A stretch of DNA of 64,000 bases from Legionella sp. MW5194 (GTDB taxonomy: Bacteria > Pseudomonadota > Gammaproteobacteria > Legionellales > Legionellaceae). Where the stretch lies: NCBI RefSeq assembly GCF_016864235.1, contig NZ_CP045732.1:1922001-1986000 (forward strand), written 5' to 3'. Both the position numbers and the translations under genes were made by a program. Every line of letters starts with the position of its first letter. Within the stretch, counting starts at the first letter, position 1. Shown here piece by piece: positions 56,878-64,000 of this stretch. The notes under the pieces were generated by a model that saw only the letters and a program-made list of their open reading frames with translations, was not told where the DNA came from and made no database searches.

Positions 56878-57627
56878 TTACTCCTCGGTGAGTTGTCGTT
56901 TCAAGTTGTCGAAAATACGTGGAACCCAGGGTCTCATAGCAATGATTAAGGCCGTGCCATGACGTTTATCGATAGGCACTTCCACGGTATCACGGCAGCG
57001 CTTGACAAACTCATTGGCGGTATTGTGCAGGGTTTGATGAAAAATGCGGTTGTCCTGCTCGCTCAGCATGCCGCTGCGCACCAGAAAAAGCTCGGTCGGT
57101 TTTTCAAAATGACAGTCAAAAAAATCATCCTGTATGGTCTGCTGAAAAAACCGCTGGATAGGTCCGTCCGCAATCCAGTGAAAATCAGGAGCAATCAGGC
57201 GCTTGAAGCGATTCCCCGGCTGCAATTCAATGATTTTCATTTTATCAAGCTTCGCCGCATAACGGATTAACTCGTGCTCGGAAATGGTATAAAAACGGAG
57301 AATATCCTCAAACGTCCAGTGATTAAGCACACAAATGGCCACCAGCAGCAGCCTCAGCTCACTCACCAGTTCCTTTTCCTGATTTTCCGTCAAATGCACA
57401 ATTAATTTTTTATCTTTCTGCAGCAGTTCAAACACTTCCGATAAGGACAGATTCAGGCAGGCACAAATCGATTGCAGGCGAGTTAAATTGGCATCCTGCT
57501 GACTGAAAAGGCGTTTAATGCTGGCCTCAGACAGGGATAATTTCTGAGCCAGGGTTTTGTAGGTCATTCCCTGGGCTTTCAGTTGCTTTTTCAACATTGA
57601 AAATAAATCAGAAATTTGGTCGGTCAT
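56878..57627 (-). CDS. XRE-type transcriptional regulator
   Basis: 249 residues. The N-terminal HTH (about 5-65, MTYKTLAQKLSLSEASIKRL) is of the Cro/CI type. The rest (about 80-245) is a helical ligand or oligomerisation domain of unknown specificity (VLNHWTFEDILRFYTISEH). It sits tail-to-tail with the aas gene, with a CCGCGG-CTTGT-CCGCGG hairpin (56852-56868) between them, and divergent from the LprI-like gene that it might control. Confidence 0.9.
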   Translation of the reverse strand: MTDQISDLFSMLKKQLKAQGMTYKTLAQKLSLSEASIKRLFSQQDANLTRLQSICACLNLSLSEVFELLQKDKKLIVHLTENQEKELVSELRLLLVAICVLNHWTFEDILRFYTISEHELIRYAAKLDKMKIIELQPGNRFKRLIAPDFHWIADGPIQRFFQQTIQDDFFDCHFEKPTELFLVRSGMLSEQDNRIFHQTLHNTANEFVKRCRDTVEVPIDKRHGTALIIAMRPWVPRIFDNLKRQLTEE

Positions 57628-57743
57628 GATGTTTAGGCTCCAGTAAGACCTGAGCAGTCTACCTGTTTTTGTGAAATAAATCGCTCAATGGATGCGCTCA
57701 TGCTATAGTCAGTCGTTAAGGAACTGATGATTAAGGAGAATCA

Positions 57744-58145
57744 ATGAATAGACAGTCTTATTCCATTCCATTGTTACTGATCCTGCTGCTCATGGCCAGT
57801 GCCGTTTTTGCTGTCGATCCTGCCTCATTGAAAGCCTGTTATGACAAAGCAGCCACCACCTTAGCTATTCACGAGTGCGCCAGTCAGGAATACACTCATT
57901 ATGACAAAATATTAAACAATACCTACCGCTCGCTCTCCGCCATGTTATCCAAAGAAAACAAGGCGGCGCTCATCAGCGCTCAAAAAGCCTGGCTGGATTT
58001 TCGCGCCAAGGAATGCAAATTCACCGGTTTGCAACACGAAGGCGGCTCCATGCAGGCCATTGACGAGGTGGACTGCTACAACACACTGAACAAACGGCGT
58101 ATTGACGATTTAAACCAGTACATCAAAGCATTTGGTGAGCAATAA
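57744..58145 (+). CDS. LprI-like exported protein (DUF1311)
   Basis: 133 residues; AAGGAG 6 nt before the ATG. Signal peptide 1-23 (LLLILLLMASAVFA). The mature region has the four-cysteine DUF1311 pattern: LKACYDKA, IHECASQEY, AKECKFTG and EVDCYNTL, with YDKILNNTYRSL and AQKAWLDFRAKEC typical of the LprI lysozyme-inhibitor family. Periplasmic; protection from lysozyme is the family role in some bacteria, unproven here. A TATAGT -10 lies just upstream (near 57705). Confidence 0.9.
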   Translation: MNRQSYSIPLLLILLLMASAVFAVDPASLKACYDKAATTLAIHECASQEYTHYDKILNNTYRSLSAMLSKENKAALISAQKAWLDFRAKECKFTGLQHEGGSMQAIDEVDCYNTLNKRRIDDLNQYIKAFGEQ

Positions 58146-58159
58146 CCAATTTTAAAGGA

Positions 58160-58546
58160 TCATGGACGGGGGGTTGTTTCCTCCGCAATCTCTCGACTGT
58201 ACTCTTCCGACTCCTGATTGGTCAACACGATGCAGCTTTCAATGTCGTCCGCCTCAAATGACAAATCGCCGCGGTAAACACGGCTGGAATACGTCTTCAG
58301 CAACTCAAGTCTGGACTGCTGTTCGCTGGTTAATTTCACCTTAAAGCAAATCGCCACCTGATGTTTATCGCGGGGGATATTTTCAGGCGAAGTATAGAAA
58401 TGCCGGTAAATGTTTTTAGCGTTCAAATAAGTCCATAAATGCCCATTCTGCCTGATCTGTTCCAGATTTCGCGGACGCTCAACCCAGGGAATATAAAAAA
58501 AGCCTGTATCTCCAGAGGCTACTTCTGCGGATTTTTTAAATAACAT
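58160..58546 (-). CDS. Hypothetical small protein
   Basis: 128 residues, strong ribosome binding site (AAGGAG). The sequence is soluble, with FFYIPWVERPRNLEQIRQNG and AICFKVKLTSEQQSRLELL, and an acidic C-terminal part (ESEEYSREIAEETTPRP) that could be an E-block Dot/Icm signal. No family recognised. It is divergent from the PmrA-box promoter of the next gene. Confidence 0.75.
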   Translation of the reverse strand: MLFKKSAEVASGDTGFFYIPWVERPRNLEQIRQNGHLWTYLNAKNIYRHFYTSPENIPRDKHQVAICFKVKLTSEQQSRLELLKTYSSRVYRGDLSFEADDIESCIVLTNQESEEYSREIAEETTPRP

Positions 58547-58574
58547 GGCAACTCCTTGTACTTATTTTTCTGCA

Positions 58575-58607
58575 GTTAATACGCAGTTAATCTTTATATC
58601 ATATGAT
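58575..58607 (+). promoter_or_regulatory. PmrA box and promoter
   Basis: GTTAAT at 58575-58580 and 58586-58591 are half-sites 11 bp apart, within a perfect 9-nt direct repeat GCAGTTAAT. TATGAT at 58602-58607 starts 7 nt after the end of the second cTTAATatT-like unit, the same geometry as at 24869 and 30910. The start codon is at 58643. Confidence 0.65.
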
Positions 58608-58642
58608 TACCCGAAATGAATAATTTTCTTTCTTTATGATTT

Positions 58643-59809
58643 ATGAAAAGCCAAAATGATTTAAGTGATCTGTTGCGGGGGGATTTTGAGATCCTTAAAT
58701 GCAGGGCGCAGAGTGAGGTGGGATTTTATCATCGCAACGGTTTTCTTTCGTTTATCGATTCACTGCAAAAGCAGTTGAATTTGAACCGTTTTATGAGCCC
58801 TGACCAATTAATCAAGGCCCTCACCATCCTTGAAAACCTCGAAATCAATAGCTCGAGGTACCGTTTCATGCACGAGTTGCTCAACCATGGACAGTACCGT
58901 TTATTGCACGACATTGTACCGGATGCCCCCAAAGCGTCAGGCCGTCTCAAATGCCCTTACGCCAGTATGGTTACGACGCTGCGGAAACTGCATTGTGCCT
59001 TGCTAAGCCACCTGGAGCTCTCGCTTGTTCATATTGCCAGGGAATTGCCGGTGAGTAAGGTCAATTATGAACAAGGCATGCTGGATGAATCCCAGGCTTT
59101 TCGTGATTTGGAAAACACAAGCAAAGCCTCCCATTTACCGGACAAATCGACGTCGGTGAAGGATTTCGCCCGCCGCGGGGTAACCTTATACGGGACGGTG
59201 GTGTACCCATCAAGCAGCAACAATGATAAGGATCCGGCCATTATTGGGGCTATTGAAGGATTTGGAAACAGCAGCATTGCCTCCGAAGGGACCCCTGCCA
59301 ATAAAATTTACCAGTTCGGCGGCCAATTCCTGGAAGCAGTTATGCTCAATGAGTTCAGTCATACCACGGAGTTTAAGCAATCGGGAAAGCAGGGAATACA
59401 GCCCGGTCTGGTCAAGGGGCATATTAACTGGACTAAAGTTAACAGTAGCATTGTCGGCCAGGTTACGCTTGATGTACTGACCCTCAATCAATGCGATCTT
59501 GACAACAAACACGCCATGCAAAAATTTTATGCCATTGGCAGCGATGGGATATCCTTACTCGAGGTCAGTGAGTCGGAGCTGGAACTGATCAACCAACGTT
59601 GCAGTGATGAGGTTAAAGGCACAACAGACGGTCAAGTCGTCCCTGTCTGTACCTTAGCCGCAACACTGGCAATGCCGTTGGATATCACCACAGGCATGCA
59701 TTACCTTAAGGTGAGCGCTTTTACTGTGCGATTTAATACCGACGAGCTGCGCTCAACCCGTGAATACGATTTCAGGAAAGCCTTCTGGAATCGCGGCGAT
59801 TTCTGTTAA
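58643..59809 (+). CDS. Orphan effector candidate, PmrA-box promoter
   Basis: 388 residues. The N-terminal half is helical (LSDLLRGDFEILKCRAQSEV, then LVHIARELPVS), the C-terminal half is beta-rich with KIYQFGGQFLEAVMLNEF and VTLDVLTLNQCDL. No signal peptide, no membrane segment, no known motif. The ribosome binding site is weak. The promoter matches the PmrA type, which is the main reason to suspect a Dot/Icm substrate. It ends 9 nt before the convergent gene at 59819. Confidence 0.8.
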   Translation: MKSQNDLSDLLRGDFEILKCRAQSEVGFYHRNGFLSFIDSLQKQLNLNRFMSPDQLIKALTILENLEINSSRYRFMHELLNHGQYRLLHDIVPDAPKASGRLKCPYASMVTTLRKLHCALLSHLELSLVHIARELPVSKVNYEQGMLDESQAFRDLENTSKASHLPDKSTSVKDFARRGVTLYGTVVYPSSSNNDKDPAIIGAIEGFGNSSIASEGTPANKIYQFGGQFLEAVMLNEFSHTTEFKQSGKQGIQPGLVKGHINWTKVNSSIVGQVTLDVLTLNQCDLDNKHAMQKFYAIGSDGISLLEVSESELELINQRCSDEVKGTTDGQVVPVCTLAATLAMPLDITTGMHYLKVSAFTVRFNTDELRSTREYDFRKAFWNRGDFC

Positions 59810-59818
59810 ACGCCTGAC

Positions 59819-60952
59819 TTAATTTTTACCTGAGCGAGGGGGTGAAGAGGTCAGTTCACTGTTGGCCTTGCTTGGTGTCGGATTATCAGCGTGCTTAAAT
59901 ACACCGGCATGCGATAACTGCCGGGCAGAAACTTGATCACTCGCTTTAGGCTTTAAATCCTCCTTCAGCGCGTTGACCTCTTCCCGATCATGCCGTTTTT
60001 TAGCTTTTTCCTTGCCTTTAAAAGTGGGCGGTCCTTCAAATTCCTCATCCTCGGACTCAAGTCTTTTCTCAGAAGTAGAACCCAATTCGCTGGTGATGTC
60101 TTGCAAAGACACATCCGATTCGTCTTCAAGCGCCTCAAAACGCTCTAAATCAATAATTGCTTCGGAAAAAAGAGATAGTTCTGCTTTGACACTGGCACTG
60201 ATTGTTTCGGGAAAATACTTCGCCAGCGTGCGCGTGCCCACAGCGACAGGGAAATCGATTTCTATCAGGTATTCGCCATCGTCTCCCTGAATCAGGGCGC
60301 CTGATTCTTCTTCATAAACTCGTGAAAGAGCAAAATTCTGCGGGCTTAATTTAGGTCTGACTAACAGTTCCGAACGGAGACTGTTTTCACGGGCCTCGAG
60401 GTAGTGCAGGAGTTCCTTTTCAAAGAGCGGAAAATCACTTTCATTGATACGCAGGGTTACGATATCTTTTTGTTTATAAAATTTAGACGACAAATAGTCA
60501 TCCAGACTGCTATACATGTCCTTAAAGCGCATCGCTTCGGTCTGGCTATGAAACAAAACCCCCTTACCCACCGTGGCCTTGCTGGTTTCGTCATCATCGG
60601 TCACCAACCATAATTTAACCAGGGGACCGGCGTAATTACTTTGGGCATTTTTCTTCATCTGCGGCTGTTTCGCGCGGTCGATGCCTTCATAAAAGCGGCC
60701 ATTGTTTTTACCCACATTGGCAATCCCGTTATGAATTTCCTTGACGGTGTGCGTGCTTATATTCATTAAAGTCAGGCTGGGATTGACCATGCCTTTGCTG
60801 AATCCAGCCCCTGCAAGTGCCACCATGGGCGCTGCCTTAAGCAGTTTTTGTGACGCCGAAACCAAATCGCTGACTTCCCGGTCCCTGAAGCGTTGACGTT
60901 GCGTATTTTCATTAAGCCATGCGGTGCTCAAGTACACTTCCACCATTTTCAT
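59819..60952 (-). CDS. Orphan effector candidate with acidic C-terminus
   Basis: 377 residues from ATG 60952 (AAGG before it). The N-terminal 100 residues contain a small Gly-rich stretch VALAGAGFSKGMVNPS. The middle is mixed alpha/beta. The C-terminal 110 residues are highly charged and disordered (LESEDEEFEGPPTFKGKEKA, EEVNALKEDLKPKA), a typical effector tail. No known domain. A perfect 18-bp palindrome overlaps its promoter region. Confidence 0.8.
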   Translation of the reverse strand: MKMVEVYLSTAWLNENTQRQRFRDREVSDLVSASQKLLKAAPMVALAGAGFSKGMVNPSLTLMNISTHTVKEIHNGIANVGKNNGRFYEGIDRAKQPQMKKNAQSNYAGPLVKLWLVTDDDETSKATVGKGVLFHSQTEAMRFKDMYSSLDDYLSSKFYKQKDIVTLRINESDFPLFEKELLHYLEARENSLRSELLVRPKLSPQNFALSRVYEEESGALIQGDDGEYLIEIDFPVAVGTRTLAKYFPETISASVKAELSLFSEAIIDLERFEALEDESDVSLQDITSELGSTSEKRLESEDEEFEGPPTFKGKEKAKKRHDREEVNALKEDLKPKASDQVSARQLSHAGVFKHADNPTPSKANSELTSSPPRSGKN

Positions 60953-60984
60953 GAGGATACCTTTTAAAATAACTGTATAAATTT

Positions 60985-61002
60985 AATTATACATGTATAA
61001 TT
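60985..61002. promoter_or_regulatory. Perfect 18-bp palindrome upstream of 60952 gene
   Basis: AATTATACATGTATAATT, perfectly self-complementary, lies 33 nt upstream of the start at 60952. It includes a TATAAT on the minus strand, so a protein bound here would cover the -10. It is a strong candidate operator for a dimeric regulator. Confidence 0.55.
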
Positions 61003-61086
61003 TTAAAACTATTGTGGCCGATACAAATTTGAGCAAAAATTTACACTTGCAACGGCTTGGGCGGGGGGTAGAATTAAAACAAACCA

Positions 61087-62049
61087 TTAAGGCAATTTTC
61101 TGACATGGCTGTAATAAAGATCGCCAAGTCTCTCCACAAATTCAAGCGACAACTCAAAGTTATGGCGGCTGACGTGTTCAATGTTTAAACCCAAAGGCAC
61201 CTGAATTTTTTCCTTGTGCATGAACTGCAGGATTTCAAGGAGATTATTGGTAGCAATTTTCAGGGAACGCCAGCCAATGCCGATATCCGCTTTAAATAAG
61301 TCATCTTCCACGGTTTTTGGAATAAAAACCCCAAGCCAGCGTAAAAAATGAAGATCTTTATGACTTGAAACCGGAGCGAAACTTAAAAAAATGCGTTTGG
61401 GCTCAATCCCTTCCTCTCGGCAGGCATAAGCATAATCGCGCAATAAAAATTTAATGCTGATGGGATCATAAATGATTTGACTGGTGAAAAATTCCATGCC
61501 ATTGACGCTTTTAACCAGGAGGCGATGAGGTTCATCCTTGACAGCATCATGTGAGCGCCGTGTCTGAATGGTGATGCCACCGCACAACAGGTCTTTGGTA
61601 CAGTGAGTACGAATGTATTGCAGCATCTCAATCACCGAAGGGCCGGCGTAATGAATCTTGCTGCTGCTTCCACCAACCAGAATGAGCGCTCGAAGATTCG
61701 TCTGATTCGCGGAGTGTTCAAGCCACGCCTTCTGCTCTTCCCAGCCCTCATAAACCGTGCAGTGATTGAGAACCACATTGATGTTGCGATAAGCCTGCTC
61801 CAGCCGCTCTGCAAAATGACACGGATCCATTTTTGGGACAAATTCATCCGTGCGTTGCTCCCCCTTATTCTCATCCCTGATTTCGGGAATATTGACACCA
61901 TCGATGTTCACAGGCGTACTGGTTAACAAATCAATGGCACAATCAATGTAGGCATCAGTATTGGCGGCCTTTTCGCCCGTCGGCGGCAACAGTTCATAAA
62001 AAATAACCGGTTCAGAGGCATCCATGATTTTGTCGCGAAGCGTCTTCAT
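61087..62049 (-). CDS. Methylenetetrahydrofolate reductase-like protein
   Basis: 320 residues. TIM-barrel fold with an N-terminal [14 protein letters not shown], which matches the conserved start of MTHFR-type enzymes, [10 protein letters not shown], and [15 protein letters not shown] in the place of the flavin-binding loop. It lacks several signature strings of classical MetF (for example the DFSVTYGA region is not recognisable), so it is a divergent relative. Its start is 12 nt from the metE stop, so it likely supplies 5-methyl-THF to MetE in one operon. Confidence 0.75.
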   Translation of the reverse strand: MKTLRDKIMDASEPVIFYELLPPTGEKAANTDAYIDCAIDLLTSTPVNIDGVNIPEIRDENKGEQRTDEFVPKMDPCHFAERLEQAYRNINVVLNHCTVYEGWEEQKAWLEHSANQTNLRALILVGGSSSKIHYAGPSVIEMLQYIRTHCTKDLLCGGITIQTRRSHDAVKDEPHRLLVKSVNGMEFFTSQIIYDPISIKFLLRDYAYACREEGIEPKRIFLSFAPVSSHKDLHFLRWLGVFIPKTVEDDLFKADIGIGWRSLKIATNNLLEILQFMHKEKIQVPLGLNIEHVSRHNFELSLEFVERLGDLYYSHVRKLP

Positions 62050-62061
62050 ACCGCTACCCCG

Positions 62062-64000
62062 CTATCGGCTGTTGAGAAATTGTTGTCGCATCCGTTTCGC
62101 AGCCTCCACCATGTTGGCTAATGCGGCGTTCACTTCCGGCCAACCCCGCGTTTTCAAGCCGCAGTCGGGATTAACCCACAAGCGCTCAACCGGAATCAGT
62201 GCTGCTGCCCGGTCAATGAGCTGCATCATTTCCTCCACCGTCGGAATGCGCGGCGAATGGATGTCATAAACCCCGGGGCCAATGGCATTGGGGTAGGAAA
62301 AATGGTTAAAGGCATCCAGAAGCTCCATATTTGAACGCGATGTTTCTATGGAAATGACATCGGCATCCAGAGCTGCGATGGCTTCAATCACATCGTTGAA
62401 TTCGGAATAGCACATGTGCGTGTGAATCTGCGTGGTTTCTTTCACTCCGCCTGCGGTTACCTTAAAGCAGTACACAGCTTCCGTCAGGTACTCCTCCCAG
62501 TGACGGCGGCGCAACGGCAATCCTTCGCGAAAGGCGGGCTCATCAATCTGAATCACCCCAATGCCGGCCTGCTCCAAATCCATCACTTCATCGCGTAATG
62601 CCAGGGCTAACTGGCGAGCAGTGTCACGCATCGGTTGATCATCACGCACAAACGACCACATCAAAATAGTAATCGGGCCCGTTAGCATGCCCTTAACCGG
62701 TTTATTGGTCAGCGATTGCGCGTACCGGCTCCAGGCAACGGTCATGGTCTCCGGGCGGGAAACGTCCCCATAAATAACGGGCGGCTTCACGCAACGCGAG
62801 CCATAGCTTTGCACCCAGCCCTGCTCTGTGGAGGCAAAGCCTTGAAGCTGGTCGCCAAAATACTCCACCATGTCCGCGCGCTCAGCTTCGCCGTGAACCA
62901 GCACATCCAGGCCCAACCCATCCTGACAGCGAATGACGTTACGGATGACATCCTTCAACCCGTTTTCGTAATCAGTGAGGCTAATCCTGGCTTGCTTAAA
63001 ATCATGGCGCAGCCTGCGGATTTCCGGGGTCTGGGGAAACGAACCGATGGTGGTGGTCGGCAATATCGGCAACGGCATGGCGCGCTGTTGTGCGGCTTGC
63101 CTTTCCGGGTACGGCGGGCGTTCGGTATTCAGGTCACCCAGGGTGTTAACACGTGCCTGAACCCCGGGGTTATGAATCAGGGAGGAGGTCTGTTTTTGCT
63201 CCATGGCGCGTTGATTGTCGACCAGCACGGCTTTGACCGCATCCCACCCTTCGTTAAATCCACGCGCCAGACTGGCAAGCTCCAGGCATTTTTGTTTGGT
63301 AAAGGCAAGCCAGGATTTAACCTGAGGATCGAGGGAGGTTTCCAAATCCAGATCCATGGGTGAATGCAGGAAGGAACAGGATCCTCCTATCCATAACCGT
63401 GATTGCAATTGCTCATACAGTGGCTCTAAATACTGTTTAGCCTTCATCAGATCGGTTTTCCAGATGTTGCGGCCATTGACAATGCCGATGGAAAGACAAG
63501 TATCCGACTGCAGCTGTTGCATCAACGATCTGATCTGTTCAGGCGCGGTTACGGCATCGACATGCAATCCGCTGACCGGTAAACGGCAGACCCAGTCACC
63601 GTTTTCCTCCATCCCTCCAAAATAGGTTGTAAGCATCAGCTTACAGGCACCGGATTGAAGGCTGTCATAAGCCTGCATGAACGCCTGCTGCCAGGCTAAA
63701 GGGAGATCCAGAACCAGAATGGGTTCGTCCACTTGTATCCAGCTTACGTTTCTGGTGCTTAATTCAGACAGCAGGTGTTGGTAGGCGTCAAGCAAAGCCG
63801 GCAACAGCGTCAGCTTATCAAAGGCAGGGTATGTTTTCCCCAGCCATAAATAACTCAATGGCCCGGGAATAACGACTTTGACAGGGTAATGGTGAGCCTT
63901 TGCCTCATCAATCTCCGCAAAAAGCCGTCGGGTGTTGACCACAAAGGATTGGTGGGGCGAAAACTCAGGCACAATGTAGTGGTAATTGGTATTGAACCAT
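62062..64000 (-). CDS. metE: Cobalamin-independent methionine synthase MetE, 5' end beyond window
   Basis: 646 residues visible; the frame is open through the right edge, where it reads [13 protein letters not shown], a segment that lies near residue 110 of E. coli MetE (753 residues). So about 110 N-terminal residues are missing, and an internal GTG near 63972 is not the start. Other signatures: [11 protein letters not shown] (start of the C-terminal domain), the zinc ligands in HTHMCYSEF and the last Cys in [11 protein letters not shown]. MetE transfers the methyl group of 5-methyl-THF-polyglutamate to homocysteine. Operon with the MTHFR-like gene downstream. Confidence 0.97.
   Translation of the reverse strand, partial: WFNTNYHYIVPEFSPHQSFVVNTRRLFAEIDEAKAHHYPVKVVIPGPLSYLWLGKTYPAFDKLTLLPALLDAYQHLLSELSTRNVSWIQVDEPILVLDLPLAWQQAFMQAYDSLQSGACKLMLTTYFGGMEENGDWVCRLPVSGLHVDAVTAPEQIRSLMQQLQSDTCLSIGIVNGRNIWKTDLMKAKQYLEPLYEQLQSRLWIGGSCSFLHSPMDLDLETSLDPQVKSWLAFTKQKCLELASLARGFNEGWDAVKAVLVDNQRAMEQKQTSSLIHNPGVQARVNTLGDLNTERPPYPERQAAQQRAMPLPILPTTTIGSFPQTPEIRRLRHDFKQARISLTDYENGLKDVIRNVIRCQDGLGLDVLVHGEAERADMVEYFGDQLQGFASTEQGWVQSYGSRCVKPPVIYGDVSRPETMTVAWSRYAQSLTNKPVKGMLTGPITILMWSFVRDDQPMRDTARQLALALRDEVMDLEQAGIGVIQIDEPAFREGLPLRRRHWEEYLTEAVYCFKVTAGGVKETTQIHTHMCYSEFNDVIEAIAALDADVISIETSRSNMELLDAFNHFSYPNAIGPGVYDIHSPRIPTVEEMMQLIDRAAALIPVERLWVNPDCGLKTRGWPEVNAALANMVEAAKRMRQQFLNSR

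Noticed and set aside
62716-63363. 215-codon plus-strand ORF opposite metE
   Set aside because: Complement of a highly conserved enzyme; composition follows the opposite strand.

Overview
The window looks like a chromosomal segment of a Legionella species (Gammaproteobacteria). The evidence is a high density of eukaryotic-like proteins (ankyrin repeats, Ser/Thr kinases, kinase-like folds, a probable mono-ADP-ribosyltransferase, a CapA-like phosphatase) scattered between ordinary metabolic operons. Several of these have promoters that match the PmrA box (YTTAAK direct repeat with 11-bp period) or the CpxR box (GTAAA-N6-GTAAA) known to control Dot/Icm effectors. The organism and effector status are inferred; no marker gene for species assignment lies in the window, and no tRNA, rRNA, CRISPR array, insertion sequence or phage gene was seen.

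Layout. 1-647: 5' part of an unrecognised minus-strand gene. 1.0-4.2 kb: two ankyrin proteins, the second with a putative Cys-His-Asp protease-like N-terminus. 4.3-14.3 kb: a long minus-strand block. Read in its own direction it starts with larE-larB-larC (nickel-pincer cofactor synthesis) behind a truncated NiCoT nickel transporter, and continues into five signalling genes (GAF-like sensor, histidine kinase, REC-PAS-GGDEF-EAL, REC-histidine kinase, REC with a degenerate HD-GYP). 14.9-23.2 kb: L,D-transpeptidase, an effector-like gene broken by a stop codon, YaiI, a GExH-type effector candidate, and a DUF3142 protein followed by a large exported protein. 23.3-36.9 kb: effector island with a CapA-like protein, two kinase-type proteins, an ankyrin protein, one decayed gene, a large orphan and an R-S-E ADP-ribosyltransferase candidate. 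36.9-41.3 kb: ClC channel and cysD-cysNC (PAPS synthesis without reductive sulfate genes). 41.3-49.1 kb: an ankyrin paralogue, a kinase effector split at a poly-T tract, a small aminotransferase/SDR/acyltransferase-like cluster with one frameshifted member, and another kinase-like effector. 49.2-58.6 kb: housekeeping and envelope genes (DUF2177/DUF1295 pair, LplT-Aas fusion, XRE regulator, LprI-like protein). 58.6-61 kb: two orphan effector candidates. 61-64 kb: an MTHFR-like gene and metE, which runs off the right edge.

How the parts work together. The lar genes make the nickel-pincer nucleotide for a LarA-type racemase that is not in this window. The adjacent signalling block couples two histidine kinases to synthesis or breakdown of c-di-GMP. 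CysD/CysNC make PAPS. MTHFR-like plus MetE make methionine. The effector candidates are probably individual secreted proteins: three carry PmrA-box promoters with the same 7-nt spacing to the -10, and one or two carry CpxR boxes. Five loci show gene decay or frameshifting (14.3, 15.6, 30.0, 44.2 and 47.5 kb), an accessory region under turnover or a set of assembly errors at homopolymers; read data would tell.
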